Made by a program: the position numbers and the translations under genes | Assembly: GCF_000949385.2 (NCBI RefSeq) | Contig: NZ_JYKO02000001.1 | Location: 3,522,648 to 3,586,647, forward strand | Direction of reading: 5' to 3' | Source of the DNA: Pseudomonas sp. LFM046 | GTDB taxonomy: Bacteria; Pseudomonadota; Gammaproteobacteria; Pseudomonadales; Pseudomonadaceae | Length of the DNA: 64,000 bases | In this document: piece by piece, positions 8,555-15,557 of the stretch | How the letters are laid out: the number at the start of each line of letters is the position of its first letter | How positions within the stretch are numbered: position 1 is the first letter of the stretch | The notes under the pieces: generated by a model | Told to the model about the DNA's origin: nothing | The model's database searches: none | The model's input: only the letters and a program-made list of their open reading frames with translations

Positions 8555-9076
8555 ATGAAACTGCTAGACCGCCTGTTCGAACGCTCCACGCGCCATGTGG
8601 CCGACACCACGTCGCGGCGTAAACTCCTGGCCCGCCTGGGCTCGCTGATGGTCGCCGGTGCCGCCCTGCCGGTGCTGCTGCCCATCGACCGCACCAGCAA
8701 GGCCCTGGCCGCCGAAGCCCCCAAGGCCGGCGATCCGGGTGATCCCAACAGCTGCGACTACTGGCGCTACTGCTCCATCGACGGCTTCCTGTGCAGCTGC
8801 TGCGGCGGCTCGGTCACCTCCTGCCCGCCGGGCACCGAGGCGTCCCAGGTGACCTGGATCGGCACCTGCCGCAACCCGGCTGACGGCAAGGACTACATCA
8901 TTTCCTACAACGACTGCTGCGGTAAGCACAGCTGCGCCCAGTGCGCCTGCACCCGCAACGACAGTGAGGAACCCGCTTACCGTCCGTTCAACAACAACGA
9001 CGTGAACTGGTGCCTGGCGGCCAAGTCGCACATCTACCACTGCACCGTCTCCATCATCCGCGGCGTCGCGGTCTGA
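8555..9076 (+). CDS. aauA: Aromatic amine dehydrogenase light chain, TTQ-bearing
   Basis: 173-aa precursor of the catalytic light chain. The leader has a twin-arginine motif (SRRKLLARLG, residues 20-29) before a hydrophobic stretch, with cleavage near residue 52. By alignment with MauA the TTQ precursors are W101 (in QVTWIGTC) and W152 (in DVNWCLA). D120 (in SYNDCCGK) corresponds to the conserved active-site aspartate. The mature part has 14 cysteines, including LCSCCGG and SCAQCAC. Methylamine dehydrogenase light chains have 12 and lack those extra pairs, so this is the aromatic amine dehydrogenase type. No MauG-like di-haem enzyme is encoded in the window to complete TTQ. Confidence 0.92.
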   Translation: MKLLDRLFERSTRHVADTTSRRKLLARLGSLMVAGAALPVLLPIDRTSKALAAEAPKAGDPGDPNSCDYWRYCSIDGFLCSCCGGSVTSCPPGTEASQVTWIGTCRNPADGKDYIISYNDCCGKHSCAQCACTRNDSEEPAYRPFNNNDVNWCLAAKSHIYHCTVSIIRGVAV

Positions 9077-9093
9077 CCCGCCGGAGGGCTGCC

Positions 9094-9621
9094 ATGCGTT
9101 ACCTGTTGATTGCCGGACTGATGTGCGCCATGGCAGCCCCCACCGCCATGGCCCGCGCCATCCCGGACCCGAACCAGAAACACGCGCCGGGCAACGAAGC
9201 GCTGCAAAAGCCGATTGCCCAAGCCGGCTACAGCACCCCGGTGAACTACCAGCTGCAATGCGCCGGCTGCCACCTGGGCGACGGCACCGGCTCCAGGGCC
9301 AACGACACGCCGAAGATGAAGGACTTCGTCGGCAACTTCCTCAAGGTAGAAGGCGGCCGTGAGTTCCTCGTGCGCGTGCCGGGCATGTCCCAGTCGGCGC
9401 TGAACAACGCCCAACTGGCCGAGCTGATCAACTGGCTGATGCGCAAGGACGGCATCGCCGGCAAGAGCGTGCCGGACGACTACAAGCCCTACACCGAGGA
9501 AGAAGTGGCGAGAATCCGCGGCGTCGCCCTGCTCAACCTGCCCGAGACCCGCGCAGGCCTGATCAAGCAGATGCGCGACAAAGGCATCGAGATCGACGAC
9601 GGGATCAGCGACGCCAACTGA
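9094..9621 (+). CDS. Periplasmic monohaem cytochrome c of the aau cluster
   Basis: 175-aa secreted c-type cytochrome with a signal peptide of about 20 residues and a single haem motif CAGCH (residues 56-60). MSQS or a later Met is the likely sixth ligand. It lies 17 bp after aauA in the position of the small monohaem cytochrome of the A. faecalis aau cluster, so it probably accepts or relays electrons from the dehydrogenase. It cannot be MauG, which needs two haems. The ATG at 9094 has a GGAGGG site. Confidence 0.85.
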   Translation: MRYLLIAGLMCAMAAPTAMARAIPDPNQKHAPGNEALQKPIAQAGYSTPVNYQLQCAGCHLGDGTGSRANDTPKMKDFVGNFLKVEGGREFLVRVPGMSQSALNNAQLAELINWLMRKDGIAGKSVPDDYKPYTEEEVARIRGVALLNLPETRAGLIKQMRDKGIEIDDGISDAN

Positions 9622-9642
9622 CGATTTAGCTGGACGGCTTAT

Positions 9643-9669
9643 GACCCGCCTTTATGGCGGGTCTTTTTT
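9643..9669 (+). terminator. Intrinsic terminator of the aau operon
   Basis: Perfect 8-bp stem GACCCGCC / GGCGGGTC with loop TTTAT followed by six T, starting 22 bp after the cytochrome stop codon. Confidence 0.93.
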
Positions 9670-9713
9670 GCCTGCAGGAAAGCTGCGTGACGGCTGTGTA
9701 GGCTGTGACAGAC

Positions 9714-9899
9714 GCAGGATGGGTGGAGCTTGCGATACCCATCACCCCTACCCCGCATGGGTTTCGTGCCTCAACCCATCCTACCTACTGCGAAGAAGGC
9801 CGGAGGGATACGTAGGATGTGGTAGAGCGAAGCGAAACCCATCAATCGGGGGTCCGCATGGGATTCGTACCTCTGCGGAGCGCAGCCCCCCACCCTACG
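9714..9899. repeat. Two adjacent intergenic palindromic repeats, GTAGGATGGGT family
   Basis: First copy at about 9714-9784 (GCAGGATGGGTGGAGC ... ACCCATCCTAC). The second, more diverged copy is at about 9811-9899 (CGTAGGATG ... CCACCCTACG). They fill the 301-bp gap between the aau terminator and the HbpS-like gene; nothing else is visible there. Confidence 0.75.
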
Positions 9900-9922
9900 A
9901 ATCCCTGCAGCGCAATGGCTAC

Positions 9923-10411
9923 TTACTTGAACAGCGCGGCGTTCTCGGCCAGGACGGCGTCGGCGCACTGCGCGTCCAGGTGACCGCCCGGGGCGCCGGC
10001 TACGCCGATCGCGCCGATGACGGCATCGCCGGCCTTGACCGGAACACCGCCGCCCAGCAGCAGGAAGCCCGGAATGTCGGCCAGGTTGGCGGCGCCCGGG
10101 TTCTTCTGGGCGTTTTCCATGATGGTCAGGGTCGGCGTCTTGGCGGAAGCGGCGGTGAACGCCTTGGCACGGCTGGCTTCAATGGTGTGCGGGCCGGCGT
10201 TGTCGGCACGGGCGAAGGCTTTCAGCAGGCCCGCGCGGTCCACGACCGACGCGCTCACGTTGTAGCCCTTGGCCTGGCAGGCGGCGACAGTGGCAGCGGC
10301 CAGTTTCTGGGCGTCGGCGGTCGAGATATTGCTTTCCTTCAGTACGTCAGCAGTGGCGGCACCGGCGAAAGTCAGGCCGCAGAGCAGTGCTGCAAGGGAG
10401 AAACGGGGCAT
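9923..10411 (-). CDS. Secreted GlcG/HbpS-family (DUF336) protein
   Basis: 162-aa protein of the GlcG/HbpS (DUF336) fold with a signal peptide (about residues 1-22, LLCGLTFAGAATA), hence periplasmic. Family marks are VDRAG, the central IPGFLLLGGGVPV and the terminal IGVAGAPGG motif. In Streptomyces, HbpS binds haem and modulates the SenS sensor kinase. Here the gene lies 98 bp downstream of, and on the same strand as, a sensor kinase/response regulator pair, suggesting an accessory sensor role. A perfect palindrome lies 89 bp before its start. Haem binding is not demonstrated by the sequence. Confidence 0.85.
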   Translation of the reverse strand: MPRFSLAALLCGLTFAGAATADVLKESNISTADAQKLAAATVAACQAKGYNVSASVVDRAGLLKAFARADNAGPHTIEASRAKAFTAASAKTPTLTIMENAQKNPGAANLADIPGFLLLGGGVPVKAGDAVIGAIGVAGAPGGHLDAQCADAVLAENAALFK

Positions 10412-10499
10412 GGTTACGTCCTTTTCGTGGATCGATTTCAGGAGTAGCCAGTGTGGCCAGAGGGCGCTTGCCTCGGTATTCGCCCGAATACGCGCCGGC

Positions 10500-10517
10500 C
10501 TCCGTAGTGCTACGGAG
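10500..10517. promoter_or_regulatory. Palindromic operator candidate upstream of the HbpS-like gene
   Basis: Perfect inverted repeat CTCCGTAG-TG-CTACGGAG, overlapping the stop codon of the response regulator and 89 bp upstream of the HbpS-like start. Its core TCCGTA-N4-TACGGA is found again at 12610-12625, just upstream of the kinase gene. Probable binding site of the LuxR-type regulator between them. Confidence 0.5.
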
Positions 10518-11136
10518 ACGGCGAATCCAGCAGGGTCGCGTACTGGCGGATGAGCTGCGCCAGCGAGTCGGCTTCGAGCTTGGCGAAGACGTTGGCGCGA
10601 TAGGTTTCCACGGTGCGCGGCGACAGATCGAATTCGCGCGCGATTTCCTTGTTGCTCATGCCCTGGACGATGCGCGCCAGCACATCACGCTCGCGCCCGG
10701 ACAGGCGCGCCAGCCGTTCGACGGCGGCCTGGGTCACCGCCTGGCGCTCGCGACTGGCGACATGGCTGCGCACGGCGGCCTGCACCGCATCCAAGAAGAC
10801 GTCGTCGTCCACCGGCTTCTGCAGGAACTCCATGGCACCGCCCTTGAAAGCACGGCGGCACAAATCGACGTTGGCGTGGCCGGTCAGCATGACCACCGGC
10901 AGATCAGAACCCTCCGCCAGCCTTGCCAGCACATCCAGCCCACCAATCCCCGGCATGCGGATATCCAGCACCACACAACCGATGGCCTGTGGTGACAGCG
11001 ACGCGAGAAAGGCCTGGGGATCGCCATGGCCCTCACTGCGCAGCCCGACGCTGCGCAACAGCAGCGCCAGCCCGTCGCGCACGGCATCGTCGTCGTCGAC
11101 CAGATACACCAACGGGGAATGTGCAGGGAGGCTCAT
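10510..11136 (-). CDS. FixJ-family response regulator (REC-LuxR)
   Basis: 208-aa response regulator. The REC domain (about 8-122) has acidic residues VDDDDAV, phospho-acceptor Asp in VVLDIRMP and the conserved Lys in FLQKP. The C-terminal LuxR helix-turn-helix (about 140-200) carries LSGRERDVL and SNKEIAREFDLSPRTVETYR. It overlaps the kinase gene by four bases (ATGA), so the two are translated together. The neighbouring palindromes at 10500 and 12610 are candidate sites for autoregulation and for control of the HbpS-like gene. Confidence 0.92.
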   Translation of the reverse strand: MSLPAHSPLVYLVDDDDAVRDGLALLLRSVGLRSEGHGDPQAFLASLSPQAIGCVVLDIRMPGIGGLDVLARLAEGSDLPVVMLTGHANVDLCRRAFKGGAMEFLQKPVDDDVFLDAVQAAVRSHVASRERQAVTQAAVERLARLSGRERDVLARIVQGMSNKEIAREFDLSPRTVETYRANVFAKLEADSLAQLIRQYATLLDSPSP

Positions 11137-12584
11137 GCAGGGGCTCCGGCCAGGGGCAGGCGCAATGTGAAGCAGGCGCCCACGGGATCAAGGTTGCGCA
11201 CGGCGATGCGGCCGTCCATGGCACCGGCCAGCGTTTCGCACAGTGCCAGGCCCAGCCCCATGCCTTGTGGTCGCGTGCTGTAGAACGGCTCGAACAGTCG
11301 CGGCAATGCCTCATCGGCGATGCCTGGGCCGTTGTCGCTGACGCTGAACGCATAGTCGGTGCCCTCCACACCGCCGCTCAGGACGATGTTCCGGCTGCCA
11401 GGCGTGTCGGCCAGCGCGTCTGCGGCGTTCTGGACCAGGTTGTGCAGGATCTGTTCCAGCGCCACCCGGTCACCCAGCAGGCGGACTCCCGGACTGGAGT
11501 TGTGCCACATCAAGCGGATGCCCCGACGTGCCAGCTCGTCTTCACGCAGGAACAGCAGCGAAGCCGCCAGGGCATCGGGGTCTACTGCGGTGCGTGGCGA
11601 GGGCGAGCTGGGCTTCACCAGCTCGCGCATGCGGCTGATGATGTCGGCCGCGCGGCGAGCCTGGCCCGCACTGGCGAGCAGGGCCTGACGCACCGCTGGG
11701 CGTTCTTCCTCGTCATCCAGCAGGCGTTCGGCGGCACGTACCTGCGCGAGGATGGCGGTGAGCGGCTGGTTCAGCTCATGGGCAATGCCGGCGGCCATTT
11801 CCCCCAGGGTGCTCAACCGCGCCATCGCCGCCAGGCGGACCGCCTCCTGCTGCCGCCTCGCGTCAGCGCGCGACCGTTGCCAGGCAGCGGTACCCGCCGC
11901 CAGCAGGCAGCTGGCGGCCGCCCAGGCCAGCCACTCCACCCAGGGCCAGTCCGTGGCCGTCAGCGTGCGCCAGCTGTGCAGGGGAAAGGGTTGGCTGACC
12001 GCGCCCAGCGGTTTGTGCAGGTCGATTTTCCAGCCCGGTGGGCCGTCGGTGGACTGGCGCGCCAGCAACATGAGCGGGCCCTTCCCCAGGTCCAGCGTCA
12101 GCATTGCGAGTGAGGGTGGGAAGTCGGCGGCGGGTATGAGTAGTCGCGCGTCCAGCAACAAGCTCCAGCTTGACGGGGCCACCAGCCAATAGCGGGCCTC
12201 GTCCAACGGCAGCGTGACGGGCCGTCCCACTTGGCGGGCTTGCTCGACTGCCGCTACGAGGCCCGGCGGGGAGGCCGTGCTGCCTGCCCAGGCCCCGTCG
12301 CGCAGGAAGCCCAGCCCCAGCAGTTGCGGCATGGACGGTTGCAGGCTGGGAAGCAGGCGTTGGGGAATGGGCGGATGCGACAGCGCCGCCAGCGTGGCCA
12401 GCACCGCTTCGTGCTGCACAGTCTTCTGGCTGAGCATGCGCTGCGCGATGCTGGTGTCCTGGAAAAAGCGCTCGTACCGGTCGGCGTAGTCCTGCCAGCC
12501 GATCCAGGCAGCAACGGGACTAAACAGGACCAGCCAGAGCAGGAACGTGCGGGGAATCGTCAGGGGCTTCACGGCCGACATCAT
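11133..12584 (-). CDS. Membrane sensor histidine kinase
   Basis: 483-aa sensor kinase. A first membrane segment (about 13-30), a periplasmic sensing region of about 190 residues and a second membrane segment (about 218-238) precede the cytoplasmic HisKA box (GIAHELNQPLTAI, phospho-acceptor His) and the ATPase domain with NLVQNAADAL, DNGPGI and GMGLGLAL. This DctB/FixL-like kinase core usually pairs with FixJ-type regulators, as here. The start is the first of two tandem ATG codons, nine bases after GAGG. The signal is unknown; the neighbouring periplasmic HbpS-like protein is a plausible partner. Confidence 0.92.
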   Translation of the reverse strand: MMSAVKPLTIPRTFLLWLVLFSPVAAWIGWQDYADRYERFFQDTSIAQRMLSQKTVQHEAVLATLAALSHPPIPQRLLPSLQPSMPQLLGLGFLRDGAWAGSTASPPGLVAAVEQARQVGRPVTLPLDEARYWLVAPSSWSLLLDARLLIPAADFPPSLAMLTLDLGKGPLMLLARQSTDGPPGWKIDLHKPLGAVSQPFPLHSWRTLTATDWPWVEWLAWAAASCLLAAGTAAWQRSRADARRQQEAVRLAAMARLSTLGEMAAGIAHELNQPLTAILAQVRAAERLLDDEEERPAVRQALLASAGQARRAADIISRMRELVKPSSPSPRTAVDPDALAASLLFLREDELARRGIRLMWHNSSPGVRLLGDRVALEQILHNLVQNAADALADTPGSRNIVLSGGVEGTDYAFSVSDNGPGIADEALPRLFEPFYSTRPQGMGLGLALCETLAGAMDGRIAVRNLDPVGACFTLRLPLAGAPA

Positions 12585-12609
12585 GCCTTGCGGCCTCGGG
12601 CGCTGGCCA

Positions 12610-12625
12610 TCCGTACACCTACGGA
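12610..12625. promoter_or_regulatory. Palindromic operator candidate upstream of the kinase gene
   Basis: TCCGTA-CACC-TACGGA, perfect six-base arms, ends 26 bp before the kinase start and 90 bp before the divergent 103-aa gene. It has the same arms and spacer length as the site at 10500-10517. Confidence 0.5.
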
Positions 12626-12714
12626 GCCAGGCGGGCTGCAGCCGGTAGGAGGCGCTGGTCTACCCTCTTCTTTCAAGAACCTGGTTTCACCGAACACCTT
12701 TGGAGGCCTCGCGC

Positions 12715-13026
12715 ATGACTGATCGCTACTCCTGGACCCATGAAATCGCCGAAGACCGGGCCGCCGCCGGAGCCGCCTTGATCCCGGTCGAGCTGCGGGA
12801 AATGATCGATGGCCTGGATACCGGCGCGATAAAGCCGTTCTACGCCGCCGTGGCCAATCTTGCCTACTCGGCGGCTGATCAGTGTGAAGAGTACGACGGT
12901 TACTGCATTGGCCTGATCGACGCCGCCTACCAGCGAGGAGAGTTGGGAATCGTGGAGCGGGACGCGCTGCGGGACTTCATCATTTCCTTGTGCGCGAGGG
13001 TGCGCGAAGGCAAGCGGCCTGCGTGA
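12715..13026 (+). CDS. Conserved hypothetical protein, 103 aa
   Basis: Small soluble acidic protein without signal peptide or membrane segment. It contains a Tyr- and acidic-rich centre (DQCEEYDGYCIG). I do not recognise a domain. The ATG at 12715 follows a TGGAGG site by eight bases; an upstream in-frame TTG at 12700 would overlap that site. It is divergent from the two-component system and could share its operator at 12610. Confidence 0.7.
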   Translation: MTDRYSWTHEIAEDRAAAGAALIPVELREMIDGLDTGAIKPFYAAVANLAYSAADQCEEYDGYCIGLIDAAYQRGELGIVERDALRDFIISLCARVREGKRPA

Positions 13027-13051
13027 GCCGCGGCGAAGTGATTTGAACCCG

Positions 13052-13107
13052 GACGCTCCCATGCGGGAGTGTCTGCAGGAGCGAGCGCTCGGGGCCCCCT
13101 CGCTCCT
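13052..13107. repeat. Intergenic hairpins, GTAGGAGCGAG family
   Basis: Two neighbouring inverted repeats: GACGCTCCC / GGGAGTGTC (one wobble) around 13052-13073, and AGGAGCGAG / CTCGCTCCT at 13077-13107. The AGGAGCGAG core is a familiar Pseudomonas REP type. No T run follows, so terminator function for the 103-aa gene is doubtful. Confidence 0.6.
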
Positions 13108-13172
13108 ACCCGGTTTCAGCCCATCATCTTGCGCACAACCGTGCGGATTCCTGGCGCGCTTCTACTCGCCAA

Positions 13173-14516
13173 TCAGGCGGGGGTTCGAACGCGTTTCAAT
13201 GAATCGCTGGGCGTCGCGTCCGGCTCATCGTGCAACGAGATACGGAAGGTTTCCGGCAGTGCCAGTCCGCCGGCCAGGGCCAGCAGTGCAATCAGCACCA
13301 GGTAGAAGGCCGGCGCCAGGCTGCTGCCCGTCTGGCTGATCAACCATGTCGCGACCAGCGGCGCGGTGCCGCCGAAAATCGTGTACGCGACGTTATAGGT
13401 CATGGCCGAGGCGGTATAGCGCGTGCGGGTGGGGAAGACTTCGGACAGCAGCGCAGCGGTGACGACGCCGGACAGCACGGCGCCCACGGCCAGCAGGATG
13501 ACCCCGAAGATCGCTGCCAGGAGGTCACCGGAGCTGGCCAGCCAATAGGCGGGGAAGACCGTCAGAATCACCCACAGACAGGCCACGCCAATGGTCCTGC
13601 GGCGGCCGAAGCGGTCCGAAAAGGCACCCGCCGCCGGGCAGGCACCCGCCGCGAACAGCAGGGCCACGGTCGAGACCATGAGCGACTGAGCCCGGCTCAG
13701 GTGCCCGACAACCTGCAGGTAGGTCGCGAAGTAGGTGGAGAACATGTAGAACGACAGCGCCGTCAGCGAGATGAAGGCGCCGAGCCGCAGGATCGTGCCC
13801 TTCTGTTGCCCCAGCGTTTCCCGCAATGGCGAATGGGCATGTTCCTGTTGCTCGGACATGGCCAGGCGGAATGCCGGCGTCTCCTCCATCCGCCAGCGCA
13901 GATAGAGTCCGACCACACCCAACGGCGCCGCCACCAGGAACGGCACTCGCCAGCCCCACTCGCTCATCGCTTCGGGTGAGAGGCTGGCATCCAACAGGTA
14001 GGCCGTGACCGCCGCGCAGGCGAACGCCGAAAAGGTCGATACGGGGAGGAAGCTGCCATACCAGGCCCGTCTGTGATTCGGCGCGTGCTCCATCAGGTAG
14101 GCGCAGGCCCCGGCGTACTCGCCGCCGGCAGAAAAGCCCTGGACACAGCGGGTGAGCGTCAGCAGGACCGGAGCCAGCAAGCCGATGCTGGCGTAAGTCG
14201 GTAGCAGGCCGATCAGCGTGGTGGCTCCTGCCATCATCAGGACCGTCGCCGAAAGTACGCGTTTGCGACCCAAGCGGTCCCCGAGCGCGCCGAACACGAT
14301 CCCGCCCAGGGGCCGCAGGGCAAAGGCAACGGCGAAGACCGCGAAGGTCTGCAGCAAGGCGGCGTTGGGATCATCACTTGAGAAAAACTGTTTGGCGATG
14401 ATCGTGGCGAGAAATCCATAGACCGCAAAGTCGAACCATTCAACGAAGTTACCTACCGCTGCCGCAGCGGTTACCTTTCGAAGCGTGGCGGGAGATACCG
14501 TTATTGCTTTGCTCAT
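13173..14516 (-). CDS. MFS transporter, metabolite:H+ symporter (MHS) family
   Basis: 447-aa inner-membrane carrier with about twelve membrane segments. The N-terminal GNFVEWFDFAVYGF block and the loop GALGDRLGRKRVL are typical of the MHS branch (ProP, KgtP, ShiA, citrate carriers). A second FSDRFGRRRTIG motif begins the C-terminal half. Members import organic acids, betaines or aromatic acids with protons. The divergent PAS-LuxR gene across a 288-bp region is the likely regulator, so the substrate is probably the inducer. The exact substrate cannot be assigned. Confidence 0.9.
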   Translation of the reverse strand: MSKAITVSPATLRKVTAAAAVGNFVEWFDFAVYGFLATIIAKQFFSSDDPNAALLQTFAVFAVAFALRPLGGIVFGALGDRLGRKRVLSATVLMMAGATTLIGLLPTYASIGLLAPVLLTLTRCVQGFSAGGEYAGACAYLMEHAPNHRRAWYGSFLPVSTFSAFACAAVTAYLLDASLSPEAMSEWGWRVPFLVAAPLGVVGLYLRWRMEETPAFRLAMSEQQEHAHSPLRETLGQQKGTILRLGAFISLTALSFYMFSTYFATYLQVVGHLSRAQSLMVSTVALLFAAGACPAAGAFSDRFGRRRTIGVACLWVILTVFPAYWLASSGDLLAAIFGVILLAVGAVLSGVVTAALLSEVFPTRTRYTASAMTYNVAYTIFGGTAPLVATWLISQTGSSLAPAFYLVLIALLALAGGLALPETFRISLHDEPDATPSDSLKRVRTPA

Positions 14517-14734
14517 TACCTTCCTCTCCTGAATTATTTTAATTAAATAGGATGGGCAGTGAATGGATGGCGCACAGAGTGTTCAGTGCAAGGCTGATAT
14601 GGTTTGGTTTCTATGTTTCACGCGCTTTTAAATACCGCCGGCGGCAAGTAATTGCCCCAACCGGATAGTGGCGGCGTGTTGTAAAAATCAGCGTGGTGTC
14701 ATCATAGGGACGCAGCGTAGAGCGGGCCAGGCTC

Positions 14735-14756
14735 TCCGATCACCTAGGTGATCGGA
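14735..14756. promoter_or_regulatory. Perfect 22-bp palindrome between MFS and PAS-LuxR genes
   Basis: Eleven-base arms (TCCGATCACCT and its exact complement) with no spacer, centred 59 bp upstream of the PAS-LuxR start and about 230 bp from the divergent transporter start. Its symmetry suits a dimeric LuxR-type helix-turn-helix protein, so it is a strong candidate for the regulator's own operator. Nothing else is recognised in this gap. Confidence 0.55.
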
Positions 14757-14804
14757 CCTGCTCCCAGAACGTTTTCGGTCATGCGGTTCAGGAGGAAATC
14801 ACTG

Positions 14805-15368
14805 ATGTTCGAAGAGGGATTGCTCGACGCGGATCATCTTTTTCATCATTTGCCAGTGGCGGTGATCGTTGCCCGGAATCGCACAATAGTGAAGTGCAAT
14901 GCACGCGCACTCGACATGTTTCGGGCGACCCGCGAACAACTGTCAGGCGAATCTTTTGCCGTGCTCTATCCCGAGCGGAAAGACTTTGAAAATGCGGCGC
15001 GGCATTTTGGCCCGTTATTATCCAAACATGCCGATTTTCATGATGATCGCCTCATGCGTCGCCTGGATGGCACGCACTTCTGGGTCACGGTCCGAGGCCA
15101 TGGTTTCAACGAACACAATCCCTACGAGTTGGCGGCCTGGGTGTTCACTGACGTGGATGAGCACGAACAGCACATCCGCGCTCAGAAAGTGAGCCTTACC
15201 GCACGCGAGCGGGAGGTGGCCGCACTGTTGGTGGATGGGCTGACGAGCAAGGAAGCGGCGAAACGCCTGGGCATCAGCCCCAGGACCGTGGACATCCATC
15301 GGTGCAGCCTGCTCAAAAAATACGCGGTGAAGTCGACGGGAGACTTGATCAAACGGATCGTGGGCTGA
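14805..15368 (+). CDS. PAS-LuxR transcriptional regulator
   Basis: 187-aa soluble regulator. N-terminal PAS domain (about 10-118; HHLPVAVIVARNRTIVKCN, VLYPERKDF, then a PAC-like WVFTDVDEHEQH) and C-terminal LuxR helix-turn-helix (about 125-187; LTAREREVAALLVDGLTSKEAAKRLG and SPRTVDIHR). There is no REC domain, so it is not phosphorylation controlled and may sense a small molecule through PAS. The ATG at 14805 has AGGAGG nine bases upstream; upstream in-frame codons lack one. It is divergent from the MFS carrier, with a 22-bp palindrome between. Confidence 0.88.
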   Translation: MFEEGLLDADHLFHHLPVAVIVARNRTIVKCNARALDMFRATREQLSGESFAVLYPERKDFENAARHFGPLLSKHADFHDDRLMRRLDGTHFWVTVRGHGFNEHNPYELAAWVFTDVDEHEQHIRAQKVSLTAREREVAALLVDGLTSKEAAKRLGISPRTVDIHRCSLLKKYAVKSTGDLIKRIVG

Positions 15369-15437
15369 GGGTTGAAGACTCGCTGGACGTCATCTCGACA
15401 TTCGCGAGTGAACATCCACGTTCGAAGGGGGCGCCCC

Positions 15438-15514
15438 CGTAAGTTGGTGCCGAGCGCAGCGAGGCCCAACAACCTGCACATCGCTGGGCTTCGCAGGCTC
15501 AGCACCAGCCTACG
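15438..15514. repeat. Intergenic palindromic repeat, GTAGGTTGG family
   Basis: Imperfect inverted repeat with arms GTAAGTTGGTGC ... GCACCAGCCTAC and inner GGCCCAAC / GCTGGGCTTCG motifs, between the convergent PAS-LuxR and qhpG-like genes. Related to 28776-28855. Confidence 0.65.
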
Positions 15515-15557
15515 AAATGCCCTTGGCGCAAGCTCGGATGGATAGAGCTTGGGCTGC

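Noticed and set aside
6218-9076. Methylamine dehydrogenase (mauBEDA) as the identity of the amine dehydrogenase
   Set aside because: The light chain has the extra cysteine pairs (LCSCCGG, SCAQCAC; 14 Cys) of aromatic amine dehydrogenase, and mauF, mauG, mauL, mauM and mauN are absent. The arrangement with a monohaem cytochrome matches the aau cluster.
15369-15557. A hidden small QhpC-like peptide gene next to the qhpG-like gene
   Set aside because: Read in all frames, the gap contains only a palindromic repeat; no Cys/Trp-rich peptide with a ribosome-binding site was found.
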